From the NCBI GenBank assembly GCA_963811265.1, contig CAWEQS010000026.1:682001-746000 (forward strand): a DNA stretch of 64,000 nt. Direction: 5' to 3'. This document shows positions 45,179-54,086 of the stretch, piece after piece. Below the pieces are notes generated by a model, which saw only the letters and a list, made by a program, of their open reading frames with translations, was not told the origin of the DNA and did not search any database. How positions within the stretch are numbered: the stretch's first letter is position 1; each line of letters starts with the position of its first letter. The position numbers were made by a program, and so were the translations under genes. Origin of the DNA: JAOUJD01 sp963811265 (GTDB lineage: Bacteria > Pseudomonadota > Gammaproteobacteria > Burkholderiales > Burkholderiaceae_F).

Positions 45179-45912
45179 TGGCGAACAGCGAATATCGCCC
45201 GGAACTGGGCACCCACCAGGTAGAACTCGATCCCACCGTGGACTCCTTGAGCCGCTTCGGCTCGCGGGTCCGTGCGCTGGTATGGCCGACCCGCTCGCTG
45301 GCCGGATCGCAGCGCTGGTTCGACGAGTTGTACGTATGGACGGCGGACTTCGAGCCCGACCGCTCGCTTCGGTCGCAGATCCAGCTGGCGGCCATGGAGC
45401 ACGCGTTCTCGATGCTTGAGCACGAGCGGGTCGAGCGGATCGCCGTGACGATTTCGTTCGGCTCGATCGAGCGCTCGCTGGAGAGCCTCGCCAAGACGCT
45501 GGAAACGCACCGGCTGACGGCCCATCGCCTCTCGGTGCTGTTGCGCGGCTCGATGGAGCGCCTGCGCTGGCCATACCGGGTCCGCGAGTTCATCGACCTG
45601 CTGCGCAGCTACCAGATCGCCGTCGGTTACCGGTTCGGCGAGCCCCGCCCCAGCATGGAGACGTCGGCGATCGACTTCGTGGCGCCCGACTTCGCCAAGA
45701 TGCTCGCGCCGATCAGCGCGCGCGAGGAACTCTGGCAGGACATGTCCCGCGAGGTCAGCGCGCTCGGGCTGACGCGCGAAACCTTCGTGATCGCCGGCAT
45801 CGAGCGCGAGGAGCAACTCAGGCTCGGCCGTCAGGCCGGGTTCGTTCTCGGCCAGGGCCGGGCACTCAAGAAGCCGTACTTCCCGCCCAGGGTGCTGCGC
45901 GCACCGAAGTAG
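45175..45912 (+). CDS. Degenerate EAL-domain-like protein 2, tandem paralogue
   Basis: A 245-residue protein, clearly paralogous to its upstream neighbour. Shared blocks are the wall of W-P-T-R with RWFDELYVWT, a VTISFGSIERSLE segment, the LLRGSMERLRWPYRVREFID-like middle, SAIDFVAPDFAKMLAP and IAGIEREEQLRLGRQAGFVL followed by GQGRALKKPYFPP. As in the first copy, the catalytic residues of EAL enzymes are absent. Overlapping start and stop (ATGA) imply equimolar synthesis, perhaps as a heterodimer, since active EAL proteins dimerise. The next gene downstream is the pilus operon, 247 bases away. Confidence 0.6.
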   Translation: MMANSEYRPELGTHQVELDPTVDSLSRFGSRVRALVWPTRSLAGSQRWFDELYVWTADFEPDRSLRSQIQLAAMEHAFSMLEHERVERIAVTISFGSIERSLESLAKTLETHRLTAHRLSVLLRGSMERLRWPYRVREFIDLLRSYQIAVGYRFGEPRPSMETSAIDFVAPDFAKMLAPISAREELWQDMSREVSALGLTRETFVIAGIEREEQLRLGRQAGFVLGQGRALKKPYFPPRVLRAPK

Positions 45913-46069
45913 CGGTCGCTCGGCTGTTTCCGCACCCCGGCTCTCCGGCCTCATGGGTCGCGGTCGGATGGCGAAACCCGCGAACTGCCGGGTACTTGAC
46001 TGCTTTACTCGGAATCAGCCCCATCCTTTCTGAATTGGGCCGCGTTGCCTGCGTTATTCGTGGCTTCAC

Positions 46070-46087
46070 GTACGTTTCTCTACGTAC
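46070..46087. repeat. Inverted repeat upstream of the pilus operon
   Basis: GTACGT-TTCTCT-ACGTAC (arms 46070-46075 and 46082-46087) lies 72 bases before the SCPU subunit start, in the 247-base gap after the EAL-like pair. It could be an operator for pilus expression. No convincing -10/-35 pair was found next to it, and the gap holds no gene. Confidence 0.45.
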
Positions 46088-46159
46088 CGCGTTTGCGTAA
46101 GATCCGCGGTCGCTGGGTCGATGACCGACCGTAAGCACCTACTCGCAAAAGGGGGCAAT

Positions 46160-46682
46160 TTGAAGAAACTCGGCATCCTGAGCGCAGGGGCGCTGCTCGC
46201 CCTTGCCCTTCCTCTGGCAGCTTCCGCCCAGATAAACATCTCCGCGACCGTCGTCGCCGCGTGCACGTTCGGCTCGGCCTCCGTGACCCTCAGCGGTGGA
46301 GGCATCGCCGCCGGCTCTGCCGTGACCGACACGTCGAGCACGGTGAACCTGACCTGCAACAAGGGCGCGACCGTACTCGGTCGCCCTGGACAACGGGGCG
46401 AACGCGAGCGGGACGCAGAAGCGCCTGCGCGCCGCAGCCACCACGAACTACATCAACTACAACCTGTCGCGGCCCAATGCCCTCATCGACGGCGGACCGA
46501 ACACCTGCCCGACGCTTCCCGGAACCGAGTGGAACGCGACGAACACGGTGAGCGCGACAAGCCTCTTCGTGACCACCGGGGGCCCGAAGCCGATCCCCAT
46601 CTGCATCTCGGTGCCGGCTGCCCAGTACCCGCAGGCCGGGACCTACACGGACACGGTCACGGCGACGCTGACCGTGACGTAG
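46160..46682 (+). pseudogene. SCPU-domain (Csu-type) pilus subunit, frameshifted
   Basis: The favoured start is TTG 46160, eight bases after a GGGGG ribosome-binding run, giving a signal peptide KKLGILSAGALLALALPLAA cut before QINISA; an ATG at 46121 would add 13 residues. The mature protein begins with the SCPU pattern ISATVVAACTFGSASVTLSG and NLTCNKGATV. An extra base near 46373 shifts the frame, after which ALDNGANASGTQKRLRAAAT and the end AGTYTDTVTATLTVT (the C-terminal donor-complementing strand) are complete. This is a ~173-residue major-subunit-like protein of an archaic chaperone-usher pilus. Confidence 0.8.
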
Positions 46683-46763
46683 CGTGCCCTTGGGGAAGGG
46701 CGGCGTTGGCCGTCCTTCCCCAGCAGAACTTCAACTCACCGATAGCGGGGCTTGGCGGGGGCC

Positions 46764-47468
46764 ATGAAAGCTTGGATCGGCGCGATAGCGCTGCTGTTGT
46801 CGATCGGACCGGCAGCGGCACAGAACAACTACACGGTTTCGCCCTTGCGGCTGGAGCTCTCGGCGAAAGCGCCGGCGACCGTCCTGCAGGTCATCAACCG
46901 CGGCGATGCCGCCGCGACGATGCAGGTGCAGCAGCGCGCGTGGGTCCAGCGCGACGGCCGCGACGAACAGGACGAGACGCGCGACCTGATCATCAGCCCG
47001 GCGATATTCACGTTCAAGCCCGGGGAGACGCAGGTGGTCCGGATCGCGCTGCGCGGCGCGCCCGACCGGCAACTGGAGCGCGCCTACCGCATCCTCGTGA
47101 GCGAGTTGCCGGGACCAAGCGTCCCGACCGCGCCCGAGCTCATTTCGTTCCGGATCGCCTTGCGCATGGACCTGCCGCTGTTCGTCGCCGCGATCGAGCC
47201 GGGCGCGCCGTCCCCGAGCTTCGAGTTCGAACCCGCGAACGGGCGGTTGCTCGTTCGCAACGAAGGCACGTCGCACATCCGCTTCACCGACTTCACGTTG
47301 CAGCAGGCTGGCCGCCAGCTCCACTCGGTGCCCGTCTTCACCGTCCTGCCCGGCAGTTCCATCGCCATGGAGTTGCCGCGGGGCGATCGTGCGGCGACGG
47401 TCGCGAGCGCGCGGGTGGAAGCGGACAGCAATGCGGGCCCGATCAGCCGCGACGTCGTGCCGCGCTAG
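46764..47468 (+). CDS. Pilus periplasmic chaperone (Csu type)
   Basis: A 234-residue PapD-like chaperone with a signal peptide (MKAWIGAIALLLSIGPAAAQ). The G1 strand region NNYTVSPLRLELSAKAPATV and the second-domain segment RNEGTSHIRFTDFTLQQAGR are typical of the FGL/archaic chaperones. It binds subunits in the periplasm and hands them to the usher. It lies 81 bases after the subunit gene, and its 3' end overlaps the usher start by 38 bases. Confidence 0.9.
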   Translation: MKAWIGAIALLLSIGPAAAQNNYTVSPLRLELSAKAPATVLQVINRGDAAATMQVQQRAWVQRDGRDEQDETRDLIISPAIFTFKPGETQVVRIALRGAPDRQLERAYRILVSELPGPSVPTAPELISFRIALRMDLPLFVAAIEPGAPSPSFEFEPANGRLLVRNEGTSHIRFTDFTLQQAGRQLHSVPVFTVLPGSSIAMELPRGDRAATVASARVEADSNAGPISRDVVPR

Positions 47469-49834
47469 GCGCTGCGCCGCGGCCGCCCTCGCAGCATCGG
47501 CCGCCCTGGCGGCTCACGGCGCGGCGGCCAGCGTCCAGTCGCCGGACCCGCCGCAGCTTGCCGCGGCGCCGGTGGAACTCGCCGTCCTGTCGGTGACGTA
47601 CGAAGGCAAGTCCGCGCCCGGGATCGCGTACGCCCTGCGCGAAGGAAGCGACTTGCTGCTGGACGTCGACACGCTGGCGCGGCTCGGCATTGCGTTCGAC
47701 GCGTCGACGACGCGCACCGCCGACGGTCGCGCCCTCGCGCCCCTCGGCGCCATCCCCGGTCTTCGCTGGCGCGTGATCGACCAGGAACAGCGCCTGGTCC
47801 TGTCGTTCGACCCGAGCAGCCGGCCCATGTCGAACATCCCGTTCGGATACGCGAGCGCCCAGCGACCGCTGACGCCCGACTGGGGCGGCTACTTCAACTA
47901 CGGCATCTACAGCTCGCCGTCCTTCGACGGAACCCGGATCGAGGGGGCAGGCAACACCCTGGGGGGAAGCATCGGTGCGTCTGATCTTCGGGCCCTACGG
48001 AATCGGCACCACGACCGCACTGATCAACGCGAGGACCGCGGCAGAGGTCATCGGCACGCAGACCGTGATCCTGGACACGAACTGGCGGTGGGACGACCTC
48101 GGCAAGCTCAGGACGCTGCAGGTCGGCGATGCGATCGCGGCGCCGGGCTGGTGGGGCCAGGCCGTGCGCTTCGGCGGCGTGCAGTTCAGTTCCAACTACT
48201 CGCTCCAGCCCGGCTTCGTCACCTACCCGCTGCTGGCGATCGGCGGCCTCGCGACGGTCCCGAGCACCACGGAAGTGCTGGTGAACGACGTGCGCATCGG
48301 CAGCCAGAACGTTCCGACCGGTCCGTTCAGCATCACCAACATTCCGACGATCTCGGGCGCCGGCGACCTGAACCTGGTCGTGCGCGACGCCTTCGGCCAG
48401 CAGCGTGTCATCTCGCAGCCGTTCTATGTCGCGCAGCAGTTGCTGCGACCTGGCCTGACGGAATTCTCGATCAGCGCGGGCGCGGAGCGCCGCAACTACG
48501 GAATCCGGAACTTCGACTACGGCCAGGGGTACGCCTCGGGCTACCTGCGCGGCGGACTCACGCAGAACCTCACCGCCGAAGCGCGGGCCGAGTTCGACGG
48601 CGACGGCGGCGCGGCTGGCGTAGGAGCCGACGTGCTGGTCGGCCAGCTCGGCGTGGTGAGCGCGGGGGCCGCGCTTTCCCAGGTGAATGGAGTGTCCGGA
48701 GCCAGGTACCTGCTGGGATTCGACCGCCAGGGCCGCGTGCTTTCGTTCGGCGCCCGCGCGACGCGCGCGACATCGGGCTATGCAGAGATCGGGCAGCCTC
48801 TTCCGCGCGTCTCGAGCTCGTCGACCGCCTTCTTCCGCACGCCGCTGGGCAACGTCGGCGCCCTGAGCGTCGGATACACCGGCCAGCGCTACTTCACGGC
48901 GCAGCCGGTGAGCGTCTACACGGCGAGCTTCTCGCGCGGCATCGTCGGCAACGCGTACCTGACCCTCTCGTTGAGCCACTACGCCAGCTCGTCGTCACAG
49001 ACGCAGGCGCTCGCCCTCGTCACCGTTCCGCTCGATCGCCTGACCAGCGCCACGGCGTCCGTCCAGTCGACCCGGAACGGCGAAAGCGTCGATCACCGGG
49101 CCGAGGCGCTGCTGCAGCGGTCGCTGCCGATCGGCCAGGGCTTCGGCTACTACGCGCGCGCGAACACGGACCGGCTCTTCGCGGGCGGCGTCTCCTACGC
49201 CGGGCCGTACGGTCGTTACACGCTGGAAGGATCCGAGGCGTCCGGCACGACCGCGCTGCGGGCCAGCGCGACCGGCGCGGTCGCCTGGGTCGGCAGCGAC
49301 TTCATCGCCAGCCAGTCGATCGAGCAGGGTTTTGCCATCGTCCGCGTCGCGGACCTGGGCGACGTGCGCGTCCTGCAGGAGAATCAGGACGTCGGCCGCA
49401 CCCGCGGCGGCAAGCTTGCGCTGACCCAGATTCCCGCCTTGAACCCCGTCAAGATCGCCGTGGACCCCGTTTCGGTACCGATCGAAGTGTCGCTCGAGGA
49501 CGTCGCGCGCGAAGTGGTGCTGCTGCCGCGCACCGGCGTCCTGATCGACTTCAAGGCGACACGGGACCGGACCGTGCTGGTGAAGCTGGTCCTGCCGTCG
49601 GGGCAGCCCGTTCCGGCCGGCGCGATCGTGACCGTCGACGGCCGCGCGGAATCCTTCCCGGTCGGCTTCGACGGCGAGGCCTTCCTGACCCGGGCGACGG
49701 AACGCCAGGACATCACCGTTCGCTTCAACGGAGCCTCGTGCCGCATCGCCGTTGCCGTGGACGGCTCGGCGGTTCACTCGAACGTCGGCCCCCTGACATG
49801 CGACGCCAGGCCGGCGGGCGGAGCCGGGCGGTGA
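47431..49834 (+). pseudogene. Outer-membrane usher (Csu type), frameshifted
   Basis: The frame opens at ATG 47431 inside the chaperone gene, giving a signal peptide ending AALAAHGAAA and an N-terminal domain (LAVLSVTYEGKSAPGIAYAL, DLLLDVDTLARLGIAFD). At the six-G run 47961-47966 one base is extra. The rest follows in the next frame: LIFGPYGIGTTTALINARTA, the plug (GGLATVPSTTEVLVNDVRIG), the barrel (GYTGQRYFTAQPVSVYTASF) and C-terminal domains (VSLEDVAREVVLLPRTGVLI, AFLTRATERQDITVRF). The corrected protein is about 800 residues, the normal usher size. It forms the pore that assembles the pilus. Confidence 0.88.
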
Positions 49835-50322
49835 AGCGAACTCGGCTGGCCCTCGCCCTGTGCGCCTGCGCGCACGCCACGACCGCCTTCGCTGCGCAGT
49901 GCAGCGTCGAATCGGTCACGACGAACTTCGGGGCCTACGTCGGCGCCCAGGTGAACTCGGTACAGAACATCCGCATCACCTGCTCGGCCACTCTACCGCC
50001 GCCCGAAAGGGTCAACTACGAGGTCCAGCTGAGCCCCGGCTTCAGCAACAGTTTCGCGCAACGCCGCATGCAGCGCGCCGGTGCGCCGCCCGACACCCTG
50101 CCCTACAACCTCTACCTCGGCTCGGTACCCGCCGTGCTCAACACCAGCGTGTGGGGCGACGGCACGGGCGGGACGCGGGTCTGGCAGGGGAGCATGAACC
50201 TGTCGGCCGGTCAGTCGACGAGGACGGACACGAACACCATCGCGGCCGCAGTGCCCGCCGGCACCGTTCCGGCGAGCGGCGCCTACGGCGACACGGTGAT
50301 CGCCACCATCGTCTTTCGCTAG
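49831..50322 (+). CDS. SCPU-domain protein, probable pilus tip subunit
   Basis: A 163-residue secreted protein from GTG 49831, which overlaps the usher stop (GTGA). Signal peptide RTRLALALCACAHATTAFAA; the mature part has the cysteine pattern QCSVESVTTNFGAYVGAQVN and RITCSATLPPPERVNYEVQL, and ends GAYGDTVIATIVFR. Its place after the usher matches the tip adhesin CsuE, although CsuE usually has two domains and this protein has one. With the first gene it forms an unusually small two-subunit Csu-like set. Confidence 0.85.
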   Translation: MKRTRLALALCACAHATTAFAAQCSVESVTTNFGAYVGAQVNSVQNIRITCSATLPPPERVNYEVQLSPGFSNSFAQRRMQRAGAPPDTLPYNLYLGSVPAVLNTSVWGDGTGGTRVWQGSMNLSAGQSTRTDTNTIAAAVPAGTVPASGAYGDTVIATIVFR

Positions 50323-50352
50323 GCGGCCCCGCGGGGCGAGGCGACGACCGGC

Positions 50353-50880
50353 TCAGCCCTCGACGATCGTCTTCAGGTTCTTCAGCCCGCCCTCGAAGTC
50401 GGGACCGATCAGGCGGCCCATGAACAGCCCGAAGTAGCGGTTGACCGGATTCGTGCCCATGTCGCCTTCGTTGGTCCAGGTCACGCGGGTTCCGGCGCCG
50501 GCGGTCTCGAGACGCAACTGCCCGCTGGAGCGCATGCCCATGTCCGGGAAGCTGAGCGCGTAGTCGACCCGCTCGTTCGCCACGGCGGCGGTGAACTCCA
50601 TCTCGCCGTTGCCTTCGCTCGCGCTCTTCCACGCCCAGCGCGCCCCGGATCCGCTCGGCGGGCCCGAGTACAGCATCGTCATCGACGGGTCGCGCCGGTT
50701 CCAGACCGACCAGCGCTTCCACTCGCGGGGATCGGCGATCAGCGGATAGATCCGGTCGGGCGTCGCCGCCATCTCGACGCTGCGTTGAACCTTGAAGCCC
50801 GACGGCAGCAGCATGCCGACCGCCAGCAGCAGCCCGATCACCGCGACCAGCGCCAGCGCGATGCGCCCGAACCATTTCAT
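50353..50880 (-). CDS. SRPBCC (START-like) protein with N-terminal membrane anchor
   Basis: A 175-residue protein starting at ATG 50880 (an in-frame TTG 15 bases upstream is possible). A single helix (FGRIALALVAVIGLLLAVGM) is followed by a polyketide-cyclase-type ligand pocket: VQRSVEMAATPDRIYPLIAD and WNRRDPSMTMLYSGPPSGSG. Such anchors are common in the PF10604 group. The ligand is unknown. It converges with the tip subunit gene and is divergent from the lipoprotein gene. Confidence 0.82.
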   Translation of the reverse strand: MKWFGRIALALVAVIGLLLAVGMLLPSGFKVQRSVEMAATPDRIYPLIADPREWKRWSVWNRRDPSMTMLYSGPPSGSGARWAWKSASEGNGEMEFTAAVANERVDYALSFPDMGMRSSGQLRLETAGAGTRVTWTNEGDMGTNPVNRYFGLFMGRLIGPDFEGGLKNLKTIVEG

Positions 50881-50935
50881 CGTAGAGTTCTCCAATCCAC
50901 TGCAACAAGCCTACTGCCTTCGAGGAGTCCCGGGA

Positions 50936-51433
50936 ATGTCCTGCCGATCGCTGCTCACCATCGCGCTGGCGCTGCTGCTCGCCGCCTGCGCCACTCCAAT
51001 GTCGCTGAAGCCAGGAACCTCCATCGAAGAGGCGCGCTCGACGCTCGGACGGCCCACGGCCGAAGTGAAGCTGCCCGACGGCGGCACGCGGCTGCAGTTT
51101 TCGGGCCAGCCCAACAACCAGTCCGTGGTGAACGCGGACTTCGACGCGCATGGCCGGCTGCGCATCGTCGAGGAGATGATGACGGACGAGAGCTTCGCGC
51201 GCGTGCGGGCGGGCAAGGACACGCAGGCGGACGTGCTGCGCGACTTCGGGCCTCCGGCGGAGACGTTCCACTACCGGCTGTCGAACGAGTCGGCGTTCAT
51301 GTACCGCTACTACACGCACGGCGGTTTCAAGGCCGCGATGTTCATCTACTTCGATCCGGCCGGCATGGTCAAGCGGACGGAAACCGGCATGGATCCCTGG
51401 TCCATCCGGGACGGCGGAGGCCGGGACAGATAG
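50936..51433 (+). CDS. Lipoprotein with BamE-like repeats
   Basis: A 165-residue protein from ATG 50936 preceded by CGAGGAG. The lipobox is LLLAACATP (cysteine at residue ~19), so it is probably an outer-membrane lipoprotein. The repeat-like segments GTSIEEARSTLGRPTAEVKL and KDTQADVLRDFGPPAETFHY resemble the BamE/SmpA fold, which binds peptidoglycan or Bam partners. I infer a cell-envelope role without a firm family. Confidence 0.75.
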   Translation: MSCRSLLTIALALLLAACATPMSLKPGTSIEEARSTLGRPTAEVKLPDGGTRLQFSGQPNNQSVVNADFDAHGRLRIVEEMMTDESFARVRAGKDTQADVLRDFGPPAETFHYRLSNESAFMYRYYTHGGFKAAMFIYFDPAGMVKRTETGMDPWSIRDGGGRDR

Positions 51434-51531
51434 AGATGGCGGCCGGGATCGATGGCCGGCCCGGGAGGAACCCGTAGCGGGTTAGACCGAATTTCCCCCG
51501 CCGCACGGCCGCCGGACAATCGTTCCACTCG

Positions 51532-51813
51532 ATGGACGGCCCGGCAATGACTGACGCGTGCGGCGGCAACTCGCCGCTCTCCCTGCAGGACAAGCTCGAT
51601 CGCATTTCGCACGATCGCGACGTGCTTGCGCAGTTGCGCGACCTCGCGCGCCAGGGCCTGCACGATGGGGACCCGGTCTGCCATCGCGCGAGCGGCGCCT
51701 TCGGACGCGTGATGGTGCTGCGGGCGGAGCCGGTCCCCTGCTCGGTGGTGCAGCTCGACGACGGCCGCCAGGTGCCGTTCGATTCCGGGTGGAGTCCGAG
51801 ACGGGGGAGTTGA
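51532..51813 (+). CDS. Small hypothetical protein
   Basis: A 93-residue protein from ATG 51532 (or MTDACGG at 51547). It contains a helical LQDKLDRISHDRDVLAQLRD stretch and a short beta-rich end (CSVVQLDDGRQVPFDSGW), with no signal peptide. I do not recognise it. Codon third positions are GC-rich like its neighbours, supporting a real gene. It lies between the lipoprotein and HNH genes with no clear operon. Confidence 0.55.
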   Translation: MDGPAMTDACGGNSPLSLQDKLDRISHDRDVLAQLRDLARQGLHDGDPVCHRASGAFGRVMVLRAEPVPCSVVQLDDGRQVPFDSGWSPRRGS

Positions 51814-51869
51814 CGCTGGCGAGGCGCGACTGATACGAAGCAGTTCCACCGTGGCACAATCCCGACGCC

Positions 51870-52454
51870 ATGGTGCATGCCTCGGAGTTCACACCGAAGA
51901 TCCTGATCATCGACTCCCATGGCCAGCCGGTCCGCTGGGCGTTGATGCAACGCGCTGCGCGTTACTACGCAGCCGGCAAGGTGCTGACCGAACTCGGCGA
52001 GAACCTCTTCGGAATGGCCGGCGGCATCCAGGAAGCCACTGGCGTCCGCTCCGAACTGATCACCAGTTCGATCGTGATGATCCGTGGGCGGCACCGCATC
52101 CCGTTCGGGCATGCGCACGTCGGGCTCACCAAGCACCGCCTGTTCGTTCGCGACCGCCACGTCTGCGCGTATTGCGGCGACCACTTTCCCGAGGGCGAGC
52201 TCACCGTCGAACACATCCATCCTGTGTCGCGCGGCGGCCGCCACGAGTGGACCAACGTCGTCACCGCCTGCCGATCCTGCAACACGCGCAAGGGCAGCCG
52301 TCGACCGGAGGAAGCCAACATGCCGCTGCTGTACGTGCCGTACGCGGTGTGCCGCAGCGAGGGCTTCATCCTCAGCAATCGCCGGATCCTCGCCGACCAG
52401 ATGGCGTTCCTGCAGACCACACTGCCGCGCCACTCGCGCTGGGCGCACGCCTGA
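51870..52454 (+). CDS. HNH endonuclease-domain protein
   Basis: A 194-residue protein. The HNH core with its zinc pairs is visible: DRHVCAYCGDHFPEG, LTVEHIHPVSRGGRHEWTN and VVTACRSCNTRKGSR. The N-terminal 90 residues include a segment ITSSIVMIRGRHRIPFGHAH and are a conserved extension of a group of solitary proteobacterial HNH proteins. It converges on the radical-SAM gene, with a four-base gap between stops. No methylase or toxin partner is adjacent, so restriction is not supported; repair or maintenance is possible. Confidence 0.85.
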   Translation: MVHASEFTPKILIIDSHGQPVRWALMQRAARYYAAGKVLTELGENLFGMAGGIQEATGVRSELITSSIVMIRGRHRIPFGHAHVGLTKHRLFVRDRHVCAYCGDHFPEGELTVEHIHPVSRGGRHEWTNVVTACRSCNTRKGSRRPEEANMPLLYVPYAVCRSEGFILSNRRILADQMAFLQTTLPRHSRWAHA

Positions 52455-52458
52455 CGAT

Positions 52459-53979
52459 TCACGGTGCGAGATGGCGTGACTGGCGCGACGCCAGACGACG
52501 CCGGCCGCGACGCGCGGGCGCGAGGACGCGCACCTCGCCGAATGCCAGCCGGCCGCGAGCACCTGAGCGACGGTAGTCGTCGGCCAGCGTTGTCGTCGCG
52601 TCGTGCGGATCGGTTCCCTTCTCAACCAGCCAGCGGTGCACCAGTTCGTAGAGCCGCTCGGCCGGGATGGCATGTGTCTGCCCGCACGCGTCGTGCAGCC
52701 AGCCGGCGAACTCCATGAAGCGGCTGAACGGCGCATCGGCCAGCACCAGCGGCAGCGTGCCGGCGAAGCGCCCCGAGTTGGCGACGAGATCCCAGTACCG
52801 CGCGAAGCGGACGAGGCGTTGCACCGTCCCCGCGTCGAGTACGCCGGTCTGCATCACCTGGTACGGCGGCGCCGTGTCGTAGACCATGCCGAACCCCGCG
52901 GTGTGCCGCGCGATCGGCGCGCCTCGCAGCCGCTTCAGCAGTCCCACCTGGATCTCGTGCGGCTTCAGCGCAACCAGCCGATCGAAGCCAGCGGCGAACG
53001 ACGCCAGGTCCTCTCCCGGCAGGCCGGCGATCAGGTCGACGTGCAGGTGCGCCTTCGTGTTCTCGCGGAGCCAGAGGATGTTGGCTTCAGCGGCGGCGTT
53101 GTCCTGGCGCCGGGAAATCCGTCGCTGCGTCGCGACGTCGAAGGTCTGGATGCCGATCTCGAACTGCAGCGTGCCGGGCGGAAAGCGCGTGATCGGCGCC
53201 TTCAGCGCCTCGGGCAGGTGATCCGGGATCAGCTCGAAGTGCAGGAACGGGGGGTCGTCGGGACGCGCCGCGATCAGCCCGAGGAAGAACTCGAGGATGC
53301 GCACCGAGGTCGCTGCCTTGAGGTTGAACGTGCGGTCGACGAACTTGAAGTGACGCGCGCCGCGTTCGTGGAGGTGCGACAGCTCGGCCAACAGCGGCTC
53401 GAGCGGAAAAGGCCACGCGGTCCGGTCCAGGGCGGACAGGCAGAACTCGCACTTGAACGGACAGCCGCGCGATGCCTCGACGTAGACGGTCCGGTTCGCC
53501 AGGTCCGCGTCGGTGTACTCGCGGTACGGAAGCCCCAGATGCTCCAGCGGCGGCTGTTCGCCGGCGTGCACGCGGCTCAATGGCCGCGGTCCGTTCAGAA
53601 GGGCCGCCGCCAGCCGCGCGAACGTCACGTCGCCCCACCCGGTGACGACGTGGTCGGCGAGCCGGCAGATCTCCTGCGCCTCGAGTTCGTGGCTCACTTC
53701 CGGCCCGCCGATGACCACGACGATGCCCGGCTCGCGCGCCTTCAGCTGCCGGATCACCTCCGCGGTCTGCAGCACGTTCCAGATGTAGACGCCGAAGCCG
53801 ACGATGCGGGGTCGTTCGGCCAGCAGCGCGTCGACGATCACCGGCGCCGGCGTCCGCACCACGAACTCCCGGATCACGCTGTCGTCGCGCAGCGCGCCGA
53901 GGTTCGCGCGCAGGTAACGCAATCCGAGCGCCGCGTGCGAGTAGCGCGAGTTGAGCGTCGACAGGACGATGCTTGCCAT
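52459..53979 (-). CDS. B12-binding/radical SAM protein (DUF4080 type)
   Basis: A 506-residue protein. A cobalamin-binding-like domain comes first (VLSTLNSRYSHAALGLRYLR, VGFGVYIWNVLQTAEVIRQL, VVIGGPEVSHELEAQEI), then the radical SAM core with the Fe-S cysteines in EASRGCPFKCEFCLSALDRT near residue 178 and GIQTFDVATQRRISRRQDN. The C-terminal domain (DUF4080) ends in a basic tail. The family is of unknown chemistry, with methylation or rearrangement of a C-C bond expected. It is divergent from the beta-CASP gene, 107 bases between starts. Confidence 0.88.
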   Translation of the reverse strand: MASIVLSTLNSRYSHAALGLRYLRANLGALRDDSVIREFVVRTPAPVIVDALLAERPRIVGFGVYIWNVLQTAEVIRQLKAREPGIVVVIGGPEVSHELEAQEICRLADHVVTGWGDVTFARLAAALLNGPRPLSRVHAGEQPPLEHLGLPYREYTDADLANRTVYVEASRGCPFKCEFCLSALDRTAWPFPLEPLLAELSHLHERGARHFKFVDRTFNLKAATSVRILEFFLGLIAARPDDPPFLHFELIPDHLPEALKAPITRFPPGTLQFEIGIQTFDVATQRRISRRQDNAAAEANILWLRENTKAHLHVDLIAGLPGEDLASFAAGFDRLVALKPHEIQVGLLKRLRGAPIARHTAGFGMVYDTAPPYQVMQTGVLDAGTVQRLVRFARYWDLVANSGRFAGTLPLVLADAPFSRFMEFAGWLHDACGQTHAIPAERLYELVHRWLVEKGTDPHDATTTLADDYRRSGARGRLAFGEVRVLAPARRGRRRLASRQSRHLAP

Positions 53980-54086
53980 AGCGCAAGGAAGGATACCGAT
54001 CGAGCGACCGCGCGCCCGGCCAGGTCAATGCGGGCGGGATCGCGCGGCTAGACTGGAAACGTCGCTGCAGACCCCGGGGTCAAGAG

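Noticed and set aside
45913..46159. Possible c-di-GMP (GEMM) riboswitch before the pilus operon
   Set aside because: A CTCCGGCCT stretch and a GGCGAAACC element recall fragments of GEMM, but the order and the GGGACGCAAAGCC core are absent.
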